A stretch of DNA of 64,000 nucleotides from Dipteris shenzhenensis. Its lineage: Eukaryota > Polypodiophyta > Polypodiopsida > Gleicheniales. Below are positions 8,899 to 20,084 of this stretch, one piece after another. Where the stretch lies: the NCBI GenBank assembly GCA_047967505.1, contig CM106539.1; one strand, given 5' to 3'. A model generated the notes under the pieces. The model did no database searches and was not told the origin of the DNA. It saw only the letters and a list, made by a program, of their open reading frames with translations. Position 1 is the stretch's first letter. The number at the start of each line of letters is the position of its first letter. Position numbers and translations under genes: made by a program.

Positions 8899-11800
8899 AT
8901 GCATACAATACTTTGTGCATCTCTTATTGGCAGAATGGCGCATAGAATTCAAATTCAAGAACCCTCCACAGGAGAAATAGATAGCTCTATGTTGCATTGG
9001 GAGATTGAGCATGATAACCGGTCATGCTACTCTATGATTTGTTTTGCTCACATACCATGGGATAAAGTGTCTGACTTTGTTATTGGAGAGGGAAGAAGAA
9101 GGGATGCCCCAACTAACTTCAAGAAGCAAGCTATTCAAGAATGGGACAATGTCCTCACTCAAGCCAATGAAAAGAGTTGGAAGACTCGTATTGTGTACGT
9201 GTGTTCTTGCTTTTCATAATTTGCATTCTATAATTACTTTAGGGTCTTGTTAGTGACTATGCTTCTTATAATGGTGCAGATTTTGGTGTGTTTATGGGCC
9301 TAAAGATAAACGTAGTACTCCTGTCCCTTTGATAGATTCCCAAAACAAGGCAAGGGGAGTAGACCTAAGGCGAGGAGTGGCACACACATGAATGGTTGCA
9401 CTTGCCATTTTGTTGTGAAGAGGCTTTGCATCCCGAATATTGCATGTGTAACATACACACAGCCTAATCATGTCGACAAAAATGATGAGATTTGTCATGG
9501 TATGCATTTCGATGGTGATGCACGAATCAACACAAGTTTTGCACCATGGCTTTCTATAGACATGAGAGGTTGGGTTCGCAACATGCTCTTAAAAGGTTTC
9601 ACACCACAACAGGTGTGGGATCAACATGTGCAAGCCATTAAGAGACAGGCTGAGGAGGATCCATGCCATGCAATGGGTCGAGATGACTTCTTAACTTTAA
9701 GAGATGTTCTAAATACATCAAAAAAGCTTGCACAAGAGACATTTCAACTACATGAGAATGATGTTGATAGTGTGAGGTTATGGGTAATACAAAACATGAA
9801 AAACACTTTCATATATCAACCACAAGATGAAGAGAAAGGCCAGCCCTTTGTTCTAGGAGTTCAAACCGAATGGCAATTGCTTAAGCTCAACAAATATGGC
9901 CAGAATGGACTTCTGGCGATGGATGCTACTTTTGCTACTAACAAGTACAAGGTACAATTCAATCTCTTTATAAATTCAGCCCTTATTTTATCATAGTGTT
10001 TTAATTTTAGCATTGATATAAGGCTTTTTATATTTATGCATGACAGTTTAATTTGTACACCATTTTGGTTTTTGATTCACATCGAAATGGTGTCCCTATC
10101 GCTAGGGTCATCACATCAAACTCAATCGCAGTCAATTGTACCATGTGGTTGAAAGCTTTCAAAAACCAAATCTTGGATCTTAACCCCTCATGGGAGCCTA
10201 GTGCATTCATGGTGGATGATGCTGCAGCTTAGTTAGAAGCTCAGTTAGAGGCTTTGAGGCAAGTTTCTGCACTTGAAGCCTTGATTTCTTTCTTAGTCAT
10301 AATATAAACTATGCGATCCTTTAATGTTGTTCGACCTATCTGCACGGAAGTATTTTATGTGCCCATTCTTTTATGCCTATGGCATGTTAGGAGAGCATGG
10401 CTAAAAAACTTAGTAAAAAAGGTACATGATTGGCCTACGCGAGCAAGAATGTTCAGGGCTTTAGGAAATATTATGAACAAGCATGGCATGACTGGCCAGT
10501 CATTTCAAGAAAGAGAGGATGAGGTGAAAGACAAGGTGGTTGAGTTCTACATGGTATTTAGAGAACAAGCCTCGTTCATACAGTACTTCAAGCAACAATG
10601 GGATTCTCGGATTGGTACATTATTTTATCTTCATCATATACTTTCTTTTGATATTTCAATCATGGTCTATATTTTTGGATTTATGACTAAGTTTTAAAAG
10701 TCTCCTTGATAAGTATGTGGGGGCGGGCCATGCGAACATGCCACATGCCAATCAAGATACTAATGGTGCTATTGAATCATTTCATGCATCATTAAAGGCA
10801 AGATTCATTATTGGCAAGCGTACATTGTTTGGAAGAAGAGTTGACTGGCTTTTACATAAGCTTATGACTGTGGCACTCCCTTATTTTTGGTACCTAGACA
10901 TGCTAAAAGAGAGTGGTTTTAAAAAGAATATGGCAATAGAGACTGTATTAGAACCAAACCAAGCCTAACTTTTTCTATTATGTGTATAATGGTGATACGG
11001 AGTGGGCATGTTGCACTTGTGATTGGGCACAGAGATGTAATTCGTGTAAGCACCAAGCCAAAGTTATGATTCTTACCGGCATTTTAACAACTACCATTGT
11101 TGACAAGTGCCTCGAGCTGTACTATAATAACTTTTCCAATGTTACACGTCCCGCTCGACACTTTCCAGGTAACCTCATTTTATTAGTGTCTCATGTTTGC
11201 ACTCTCTTATGTGTAACCTTCCAAGATTTCTTTCCCGCTTACACATTTCTAATTGTAACTTGTGTAATGTTGTCTACTACAGTTTAGGCAAGTCAAGAAG
11301 CAGATTGCAGAAGTGGGGTACAATGGTATGTTACTCTATGATTGTCTACTTATTCATTTGGGTTGAGCATTCTTTCTTATTGATGATTTGCACACCAACC
11401 ATATCTTTGTAGGTCTCGAGCCTTGGAATGAAGAGAAAGAATTTCAATCGCAAGTGAATGAGACATCAGTAGAAAGTGAGTAGATGTTTGTTTAAGAATT
11501 CATGTTATATTTGTATCTTTCTCCCCCTTTCATACTAGGGGATATTGGAGATTCTTGGTATCTTGTAAAAAAGTATGTTAGTGACATTTGCAAGTGTGTC
11601 ACTATATACGAACACTAAAGGAGTGTGTAATGGATGGCTTTACTCGTGCATTAGAGATTGTTGGTATGTGGAGTTCTCATGTGCTACTTGCTTTCTTAAT
11701 TTTGTAATGATGCAAATTTTTCTATTATAAATGTGTGTTTTTGTGTTTGTCATAGGAGATGATGATTTCTTACTCTCTCAACTAGACAGCATGGTGTCAG

Positions 11801-12048
11801 GAACCAATTTGCGCTTGGAGGAATTGAAGGAAAGATCACGAGATATGACTTTGCATCCCTCAATTGCTTTAGAGGAAATTCAGGATGGCTTTGGAAACTC
11901 TATCCAAAGAAAGTGTCCAATGATAGAGAAAAGGAGATCGAAGAAAGGAAGGCCCTCTCATCCCATTACTAGGGAGTCAGTCTTTCAAAAAAGTAAAAGC
12001 TCCCAAGAGAATGAAAATGCAAGAGAAATTAGACAAGAAAGCTTCTAA
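8899..12048 (+). pseudogene. MULE transposase with SWIM zinc finger (multi-exon, degenerate)
   Basis: The reading blocks, in order, are: 8899-9200 (N-terminal, RRRDAPTNFKKQAIQEW); about 9270-9952, with a Cys/His block and the first catalytic Asp in GLLAMDATFATNKYK (Asp codon 9922-9924); about 10048-10248, with the second Asp in AFMVDDAAA (10215-10220) followed by a stop at 10230-10232; 10311-10613, with the MULE motif LCLWHVRRAWLKNL; about 10700-10968, with the catalytic Glu in TNGAIESFHASLK (10774-10776); 10982-11168, with the SWIM finger (CCTCDWAQRCNSCKH); and 11755-12048, a basic C-terminal exon. Introns have good boundaries, for example TACAAG/GTACAA at 9952 and TGACAG/TTTAAT at 10046, joining the frame exactly. 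A frameshift near 9388 and the stop at 10230 break it. The product would be a nuclear DDE transposase acting on the terminal repeats. Confidence 0.8.
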
Positions 12049-12114
12049 ATGAAAGCTTGTGAGAGCTTATTCATTTGGGTTTAGTTTGTGAAAACTTGTA
12101 TGACATCATGGTTT

Positions 12115-13405
12115 AGTGACTGCATAGTAAAATCTTAAGTTAAGGACATCTTGACTCAAGGACATCACATCTTCGACTTAAGGACATCCAAAACTTAAGG
12201 ACATGTCCACTTGGAGTCAAATTAAAAGAGGTTGCATTTCACTTACAACTTATGGACATCTCGAAGTTAAGGACAACTATAACTTAAGGACATGTCTACT
12301 TGGAGTTTTAAATTAAAAAAAGAATGCATTTCACTTACAACTTAAGGACATCTCAGAGTTAAGGACATCTCGACTTAAGGACATCACATCTTCGACCTAA
12401 GGACATCCAAAACTTAAGGACATGTCCACTTGGAGTTAAATTAAAAGAGGTTGCATTTCACTTACAACTTATGGACATCTCGAAGTTAAGGACAACTATA
12501 ACTTAAGGACATGTCTACTTGGAGTTTTGAATTAAAAAAAGAATGCATTTCACTTACAACTTAAGGACATCTCAGAGTTAAGGACATCTCGACTTAAGGA
12601 CATCACATCTCCGACTTAAGGACATCCAAAACTTAAGGACATGTCCACTTGGAGTTAAATTAAAAGAAGTTGCATTTCACTTACAACTTATGGACATCTC
12701 GGAGTTAAGGCCAACTATAACTTAAGGACATGTCTACTTGGAGTTTTAAATTAAAAAAGAATGCATTTCACTTGCAACTTAAGGACATCTCGGAGTTAAG
12801 GACATCTCGACTTAAGGACATCACATCTCCGACTTAAGGACATCCAAAACTTAAGGACATGTCCACTTGAGGACATGTCTACTTGGAGTTTTAAATTTAA
12901 AAAAGAATGCATTTCACTTACAACTTAAGGACATCACGGAGTTAAGGACATCTTGACTTAAGGACATCACATCTTTGACTTAAGGGCATCCAAAACTTAA
13001 GGACATGTCCACTTGGAGTTAAATTAAAAGAGGTTCCATTTTACTTACAACTTATGGGCATCTCGGAGTTAAGGACAACTATAACTTAAGGACATGTCTA
13101 CAAGTTAGTACTTAAGATACATGAGACTTAAGATACATCTCAGATTCAAGTTAGTACTTAAGATACATCCATCCATAACATCTCAAATTCAAGTTAGTAC
13201 TTAAGATACATCCATCCATAACATCTCAAACTTAATGACATTTGAAACTTAAAGACATCCCATGTTGAATTTAAAGACATCACAAACTAAAATAGACATC
13301 CCAACATCACTTAAAGGTATCACAAACTAAAATAGACATCCCAACATCACTTAAAGGTATCACAAACTAAAAAAGACATCCCAACATAAGGACATGTAGG
13401 ACTAT
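12115..13405 (+). repeat. Higher-order tandem repeat array of ACTTAAGGACAT units
   Basis: The array is built from 12-15 bp units of the type ACTTAAGGACAT. They are arranged in a larger unit of about 219 bp, with CCAAAACTTAAGGACATG at 12188, 12407, 12626, 12844 and, after a shortened unit, 12990. From about 13100 the units change to ACTTAAGATACAT and then to a roughly 40-bp unit with CACAAACTAAAATAGACATC (13266-13390). CTTAAG is itself palindromic. The array fills the gap between the 3' ends of the two convergent MULE genes and contains no ORF. Confidence 0.9.
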
Positions 13406-13519
13406 AAGATCGAGAAAGTACTCTTTGCTAGCTATACTGAAAGTAAACCAAATGGCATCTTTATTTAGAGATACAACCAAGAAAGTATGATCTCAAATTA
13501 CAACTAAGAAAGTGATAGC

Positions 13520-15678
13520 CTAATTCTTTTTACTAGCACGCTTGAAGACCCGAGCTCCCTTTCTAGAAGAGCTTCGCAATACCGATGCTCGAGTCCTAGA
13601 AGAAACAACTTCAAACTCTTGCAACTTTGCACAACACCATTCATTGGCATTTGCATAACCCATGCTACAAAGATCATGAAGGCTTGGAGTCACGCCAGTG
13701 TGTACTTGACGATGGCTTATTGTGAAGGGGGACACAAGTCCTGATATGTTCACCTCCCTCTCTAGGACATCCTCTTCTCTTGGTGGAGTTGTCAGAAGTG
13801 GGAAGTCATCCTACTCCAAGTCTATCACATCATACAATTCCAAAATCCCAAATTAGAAAGACCATGCACAAGACTTTACCAAAAAATATAAGAAAGAAAG
13901 ACCCTTGTGAAGAAACTTACCTGCGGTCTAGGCTTTTATTGGAGATAGTGTTGCGAGTGGGGAGACATCTTTCTCCAGGTCTACGACATGATCTGGGCCA
14001 AGTCAAATCCCAATGCCATAATTAGAAATCACATGGACAAAAGTTATTGAAATCTACAAGAGACACCCATTTGAGGGGACATGCCTTTGGTCCGAATTTT
14101 AGCTGGTGGTGGTGTCTGGAGTAGAAAGACATTCTTCTCCATGCACCAAGACAAATCCCAAATTAAGAATCACATGGAAGACATTTCAAGAGGATGTACA
14201 AGTAAGAGAGATCTTTTTAAGAACTTACCTTTGCTTTTGTTCTGCGATGGTGGAGGAATAAGAAAAGTCTGGGATAGTTTCTGAATGACTTCAAGCATGG
14301 CTCCCAATTGAGCATGGACATCTACACAGGAATGAGCTTCTAGGTTTGCAACAGTTGAGATATGCCTAGTGGAAGACTTAGGTGGTGTCACCAAGTCAAT
14401 GGAAACCTTGGACGAGGAGCTTGCACTGCTTGTGACAAATGTATCAAGGACATGTGAGAGACATCCCTCACAAACATACCACCTTTATCACATTGTGAGA
14501 AAATATACATGCAATAAATATGACTCACCTGAATGTGTTAATGATGAACAATGTTTGACACTACCTTGGTCCTTGGCTTGAAAATGAGCCTCCAATGTTT
14601 GGCACTTGAGGTTGAAGACCTTCATATACTTTTCCATGCCATTCGCCACCACAAAGCCCATCACAAAGGCCTTCCTCTCACGATACATTCTCTCAGGTGA
14701 CCTGTGTTTTGAAGGGCTGCCATTGTGAGTTTTCTTCCACTCCATCAAAGCTTGCTGTATGAGATGGTGCCTCTTCTTTGAAACTCTTGCAGAGTTTCGT
14801 TTCATCATCTGCAAGTCTTGCCCCGTTGGAACTTTTGAACCAGATGTGATTTTCACTAACTCATTCCCAATGCGAATCCCGAGTCTCTGCCTAAGAGCCG
14901 GGATGGGCCCCAAGCCGTGGTGCTTTCGACGATGCAAATCAAGATGGGTGTTTGTTTTGAATACATGAGAATCATTACGAGAGCCACTACAATCTCCCAC
15001 TTTGCAAATGAAAGAACGCCTATGGTGTTGAGAAATCCACTCCTCAAACTGCAACATAAAAAGGAAAAAGATGATGAGAATAAATGAAACGTAAAACAAC
15101 TTGTTTCTCATCCCGATTAGTGACGCTAAAATTGTTGAGAGAATTTGCAGTCTATAATTATGGCCATAACATTAAGCAGGAGAGCACACATCACAAACAT
15201 AGAAAACATAAATTAAATTTGTTACAGCCTGTTCTATGGTTGCCCTTTTTCGACATCCTTGTAGTTTGACAACAATAAGCATAGTACTTCTAAAACAGTC
15301 AATTGCTATTACATGGCCTCAAGCTCATGTAAATCTACAAGCGACTAGTGGACTGTGACGCTCGCTCATGATAAGATCCGTAGTGGCAGGGAAGAACCCC
15401 GGGTGCAGCTGTGGAGAAATACTAGAATTGCTTAATTTTTTGGCTTCGTGGCAATTTTGCGTAACGCAGAGGCGAGGGAGTCGAGGGAGAATGGATGGAA
15501 TGCTAAATACAAATGCCTTATGAATAGGCGTTAACGTTAGGCAATGCAAGTACCTCCAAAGTGTGACACCCAAGTTTGTGTTCGTAGGGTTCATCGCTGC
15601 TACAGAGGCGGCTTCCTCCCCATTTGGATTCTGCAGATAGTCGTCCTCCACTACCTTGCTATTCGAAGCTTGGTCCAT
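13520..15678 (-). pseudogene. Second MULE gene, minus strand, with a C2H2-like finger
   Basis: A minus-strand multi-exon gene starts at ATG 15678 (MDQASNSKVVEDDYLQNP), just inside the right terminal repeat. The best exon runs from 15049 to 14529. It follows a clean acceptor (TTTTATGTTGCAG) and ends at a donor (CATTCAG/GTGAGT). It encodes FEEWISQHHRRSF, a Cys2His2-like finger (CKVGDC ... THLDLHRRKHHG), a basic region (VSKKRHHLIQQALMEWKK) and a helical segment. Further exon-like blocks lie at about 14433-14229 (donor AAAG/GTAAGT) and 13753-13520 (basic end, RSSSRKGARVFKRASKKN). Another donor is at about 13919. I could not join all exons in one frame, so some decay or a mis-set boundary is likely. 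The family is unrecognised. A DNA-binding helper protein is a guess from the finger and basic tail. Confidence 0.5.
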
Positions 15679-15760
15679 GATTTTCTACAGGGAGGCGCAA
15701 TGCAAGTGTCCTCTTAAGAGGCTCCTATCTTCTCGTTTGCAGGGAGCGAGTTTTGTGGCT

Positions 15761-15999
15761 CTGAGGAGAGGCGGTGGAGGGAGAGTCCAGGAGCAGAGGC
15801 GGTGGGAGAGTTGGAGTGGGGAGGGCTCCACCAGCGCTGGAGATGAGGTCCACCAGCGTCTGCCTCCGAGCTTTTCCCCATCACACAGATTTTGGTCAAC
15901 AACCCCTTTCGAGCGTGGAGCATTGGCGTGAGAAGCAGCGACAAAAATAGCCCCATGAACGTTAACGTTGGGCATACTACCATGTCACCATGCCACGTG
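15761..15999 (-). repeat. Right terminal inverted repeat of the MULE
   Basis: This is the inverse complement of 8075-8341. See the left repeat for shared blocks. The second gene's ATG is about 80 bp inside it. Confidence 0.8.
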
Positions 16000-16966
16000 A
16001 GTAGCTGACTAGACTGCCGTGTTATCCATGCCATGTCATCAGTTGAGTCACCACTACCACCTCATCTTCCACCTCAATACTGCCAACTCATCACTGCCAC
16101 ATGGCAATCCCGTGTCAGACAGGCACACACTGGCACTACATGTGCACCCAGTTACCACCTCGTTACCACATCATCACTGCTCCACTAGCACACCCCTTGG
16201 CAAGCACACTTCTACAAGTGACTCACCCTGCCACATCATCACTGTGCAGTTGACCTTATTTTTGGCCCGTCTACCTAGATCAAGGCATATCTCTTGATCC
16301 AAGAAGAATTTGCGGGTGCTCCAAAAAGGAAAAACACTTGATTTTTCATGCTCTACACACTAGTAACATCATGTGCATATCTAGCACAAGAATCACACAC
16401 ACTTTTGCCTCAGCAACAAATCCACTTCTTTTATGCATATCAGCCTCTACATCAATGCATCTGACCCAACACCTAAAATGAACAAAGAAAATGAATTATT
16501 TGTTGCTTTGTGTCATCACTCAATGGTTGATATAGATCTAGATCAGAGTAGTATAGTTCATCCTTAGAGAAGAGAAATCCAAAGCAGTCAATCAAAGCCA
16601 TGCTAAAAAAATTGCCAAATAGTTCCTACTCGGAGTCAATCCCTTTGCTCACATGCAGTTTCACATCATTAAATTTCCTAAAACCTGACCACCATCAGTT
16701 CAATGAGAAGACTTCAGAGTTTTGAGAGGCATTGGCCAATTGATCATAGGGCATATTGCACATCATTTGATTTTACACACACATGCCACCATTGTAAAGC
16801 CTCTCGGCTATTCCCGGCATCATTTGCCCCATAAGCCTTGTAACAAATTGGATATATATTGCAGTTCTATCTTCATGGATAGTTCAGATTGCACTTGATA
16901 CATTCAATGTATTGTAGTTGATTCAGACAGTGATTTTCACGACACTTTTAGTTCATTTCTTGCACC
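16000..16966. other. Non-coding stretch, CCACATCATC-rich then Copia-B leader
   Basis: From 16030 to 16260 short motifs such as CCACATCATCACTG and TGCCACATGGCAA recur. A similar CCACATGGCAA occurs left of the MULE at about 7936, in the same orientation. From about 16300 the sequence is probably the leader of Copia-B, whose gag starts at 16967. No LTR or primer-binding site was identified here. Confidence 0.4.
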
Positions 16967-19167
16967 ATGTCTACGACTAGCAACCTCAATTTGGAGGCAT
17001 TTACTACTTGTAGACAATTCCAATTATGGCACATGGAAATACCAAATGGAGACTATCCTTGTACTTTAAGACGAATGGGAGTATTTCAATGGGTCCACAC
17101 CTAGACCATTGGACGATCCAGCCAGTAGTAGCTCCACTCCCACCATTGCCATAGCACAAGTAATGGGATGTACAGCTGCACCACCAATGTCTGCACCTGC
17201 AGTAGATCATATCGTCATTCCAATGATCAAGCATTCACGGCTTCAAATAGAAGCAGAGGTAGAGGTAGAGGCAAAGGTATAACATTTTAGTGAAGTGATC
17301 ATCATCAAAGTCAAAAATCAGCATCAGCATCATCCTCAGCAACATCAGCATCAGCAACCAAGAGTAAATCATTCCAACAGAGGAAGATTCCAAGGAAGAG
17401 GGAATGCATCCACCATCGTGTCAAACATTTAGTGTCGTAAGTTTGGATACTATGAAAGAGATTGCCACAGAAGCAGTACGACCAAGGAGGTCAATCCAAT
17501 AGCAATTGAGTAAATTTTTGAGGAAGAGGAAATCATCGTGGTGGACATTCAGTTCACAGTCATTATGCCAATGAACCTGAGAAAATGTTTCTTGCAAGTG
17601 AGGATATGTAGAATAATGATATAGTGTATCTTGATATTGATTGCAATTCAAAAGGGGAATGCATCTATCAAGTCGACCAAGCGGATCAAGTTCTTTGGGA
17701 ACATTGACAGCGGTGCATCATCTCACATGACAAAACATCAGGAATGGGTCAGAGAGATTAAACCATTATAAGAACAGAAGAACATTATCTACACTACAAA
17801 TAACACACCGAATCCAATTCAAGGGAAAGGCATTGTCCCAGTAAACAATTTTTCTGGTACAAAAGGATTGGTGAAAGATATACTCTATGTTCTGAAACTC
17901 AGCAAGAACCTCTTGTTAGTTGGGCAAATGACAGAACACAACTATCGAGTCATCTTTGATGGAGATGAATGCATGATCAGAGACAAATCTAGAGGATATC
18001 AGCTAGTAGGAAAAGCAATCAAGGAAGGATGCTTGTTCAAAATGCTAGCTTCAGCTCCAAATTTGCATGCCATGTCAGCTCAACTGCAATAGATGCCATT
18101 TTCTACAGTATGGAACAAGATATATATGGACATGTCAAGAGCAATGCTCATTGAGAAAAAGATTCTTCCAAATCAGTATTTGGCAGAAGCATGGATGATT
18201 TTTTCAGGTTAGTTTCGGTAAGAAGAGAAACTTTTATATTGGCAAGCATCGAGAGTTTATCTGCCCTAACAAAAATAAACGTTTGAAACATTCGCTAGGA
18301 TTTGAAACTCTTAAGCAAAAAAATACAAAGTTTCGTGAGGATTTACACCTTTTACTTCACAATTCCAACAAAAATATATATAAGCATACCATGTTCTAAT
18401 AGTGTTGCGAAACTAAAAAAATTAGCGCAAGAAACTTTCGCCAAGATTTTATATTAATATATAAGTATAGCTTCGATAAAAACATCATTGGACAGAATCA
18501 ATTACCACTGCAAACTACTTGCTTAATCGACTTCTAACTGAACTAATTCAAGGTATGACACCTCATGAGACATTCACTAGACACAAGCCATAACACAAGC
18601 CATACACTGGGAATCTCCGCATATATGGTTGCATAGCATATGCCCACATACATGAAGATCATCATAGAAATTTGGATGCAAAGTCATGTAAATTCATCAT
18701 AGTTGGCTACAGTAAAGAAAGCAAAGCATACAAGTTGTATGATCCCATCAACCAAAAGTTCATCATCTCCAGAGATGTAATTTTGATGAAGAATCAGAAT
18801 AGAAAATATCAAATACACACGAGGTAGACACACCGATTACTCAATCACCTATAAAAAAGGTTGATGAAGAAGAGCAAGAATTGCTAGAAACACCTCGAGA
18901 AGAGCAACAACAACTCAAGCGGTCTACTAGGGAAGCATACCACTAGCCAGATTGACATATGCTCATAAAGGAAAAGAATTTTAGGTTGAGACTACCAATT
19001 ATGCTCTTATGACTACCATCATGGCCACATAGGAGCTAGTGTACTTAGAAGATGCAGTTGACAAGCCAGAATGGCAAACTTCTATGAATAAAGAAATGGA
19101 AGCTTTGAACAAAAACGATACTTGGGAATTTCGCGACTTTACACTAGGAAAGAAGGCCATGGCAAAC
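16967..19167 (+). pseudogene. Copia-B element body, degenerate gag-pol
   Basis: The ATG at 16967 opens MSTTSNLNLEAF. After a frameshift, SNYGTWKYQMETILVL shows a copia gag N-terminus. Further on are a decayed zinc knuckle (CRKFGYYERDC, about 17430), a protease-like DGASSHMTKH (about 17708) and the gag-pre-integrase segment KDILYVLKLSKNLL (17871-18090). An abrupt jump to RAMLIEKKILPNQYLAEAW shows that the catalytic integrase core has been deleted. Next come the integrase C-terminal part (MTPHETFTRHKP, CKFIIVGYSKESKAYKLYDP) and the first reverse transcriptase block (MNKEMEALNKNDTWEF). Sequence stops at about 19167, where a dispersed repeat begins. The body is split by an insertion at 18195-18488. 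A second fragment of the family lies at 35875-36620 (minus). Confidence 0.8.
18195..18488. mobile_element. 294-bp insertion in Copia-B with TGG flanks
   Basis: The insertion falls between codons of the Copia-B integrase. TGG occurs on both sides (18192-18194 and 18489-18491). Deleting one TGG plus the insert leaves the Copia-B codons in frame (…EAW then TESITTANYLLNR). The ends are short imperfect inverted repeats: ATGATTTTTT at the left, and ATGATGTTTTT at the right read in reverse complement. The insert is AT-rich and non-coding. It fits a MITE with a 3-bp target duplication. The superfamily was not assigned. Confidence 0.7.
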
Positions 19168-19188
19168 ATTAGGGGAGAATTGGGGTCT

Positions 19189-19297
19189 CAAAAGGGCCTC
19201 CAATTAGTGTTTCCTAATTTCAAGGGATTAGAGAGTGATTTGAGGTGTACCAATGAGAGTGCTAGAAGGTGTGGGGCAATGGTATGTTGAGGTGGAG
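19189..19297 (+). repeat. Dispersed 100-bp repeat, copy 2
   Basis: This matches 2027-2133 in the same orientation. It starts directly where Copia-B sequence ends and again finishes in GGTGTGGGGCAATG then ATGTTGA. Confidence 0.7.
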
Positions 19298-19635
19298 GGT
19301 GGGCAGGCCTAGAGAGAGCCCCTATTGGTTGCTCCCCTTACACTAGGCACCACCCAAACCATCCCCCCCCCTCTTAACCCATGTTTGACCCTCCTACCAG
19401 GTGCATCTCCCCCACATGAGCCCAAAACTGCCTTCAATGGGATGGTAGGGCCCTTTTGGCGAATTTTTCTTCTCCCCTCCCTCTTTCTAGGGCCTTTGCC
19501 CCCCACTGTTCTGGTCCATCCTGCTAAATCACTCCATTTGAACCAAATCCGACGCATTTTCCCTCTTCCCCCTCTTTCTCTGCTCCCTCCTGCTCTGGCC
19601 TGCTTGCTTCTCTGCTCCCTCCTACTCTGGCCTGC
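19298..19635. other. Non-coding stretch after the dispersed repeat
   Basis: The sequence is C-rich on the plus strand, with a short internal duplication (CTCTGCTCCCTCCTRCTCTGGCCTGCTTGCTTC twice with one change, about 19578-19643). No gene was recognised. The long Leu/Pro/Ser ORF beginning here is driven by base composition. Confidence 0.45.
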
Positions 19636-19644
19636 TTGCTTCAG

Positions 19645-19718
<74 letters not shown>

Positions 19719-19727
19719 CCTCCCTCC

Positions 19728-19772
<45 letters not shown>

Positions 19773-19808
19773 CTCTCCCTCTCCCTCTCCCTCTCCCTCT
19801 CCCTCTCC
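19636..19808 (+). repeat. CT microsatellite, compound
   Basis: A (CT)n run is followed by CCTCC units, a second (CT)n run and about six CTCCCT units. The overlapping Ser/Leu-only ORFs are artefacts of this repeat. Confidence 0.95.
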
Positions 19809-20010
19809 TGTGCCTCTGTTGGAGCTACTATGTCCCTCTCCTTCTCCCTCTCCTGTGCCTTTATTGTTGTTGCTCTGTCCCTCTCCTTCTCCCTATTTTG
19901 TGCCTCTATTGGAGCTGCTCTGTCCCTCTCCTTCTCCCTTCCCTGTGCCTTTGTTGCTGCTGATGTCCCTCTCCTTCTCCCTCTTTTGTGCCTCTATTGG
20001 AGCTGCATTG
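19809..20010 (+). repeat. 45-bp minisatellite
   Basis: TGTCCCTCTCCTTCTCCCT recurs at 19831, 19876, 19921 and 19964, a period of 43-45 bp. Alternate units carry GCCTCTATTGGAGCTGC or GCCTTTATTGTTGTTGC, so the true period is about 90 bp. The unit appears to have grown out of the adjacent CT-rich tract. Confidence 0.85.
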
Positions 20011-20084
20011 CCCTATGTAGGAGTCCCATTCTTGCTATTGCAACCTCTGCAAGCATGCTGAGGAGCAAGGCGACCATGCAATGC

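Larger units (their letters stand above)
8075..15999 (+). mobile_element. MULE-type DNA transposon with two convergent genes
   Basis: Long inverted repeats at about 8075-8341 and 15761-15999 enclose a plus-strand MULE transposase (8899-12048), a minus-strand multi-exon gene (15678-13520) and, where the two converge, a 1.3-kb higher-order tandem array. Both genes begin just inside a terminal repeat, as in maize MuDR with its convergent mudrA and mudrB. The second gene here shows no resemblance to mudrB that I can see. The exact termini and the expected 9-bp target duplication could not be fixed because similarity fades gradually at the outer ends. The coding regions carry several disruptions, so this copy is probably inactive. 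Confidence 0.7.

Noticed and set aside
12115-13405. CRISPR-like array
   Set aside because: Repeats are contiguous and variable with no unique spacers, in a plant nuclear context.
8075-15999. Assigning the MULE's second gene as mudrB
   Set aside because: Only the convergent layout agrees. No sequence resemblance could be pointed out.
19325-20061. Long Leu/Ser/Pro ORFs across the CT repeat
   Set aside because: Composition is dictated by the CT microsatellite and minisatellite. Several frames are open at once and no domain is present.
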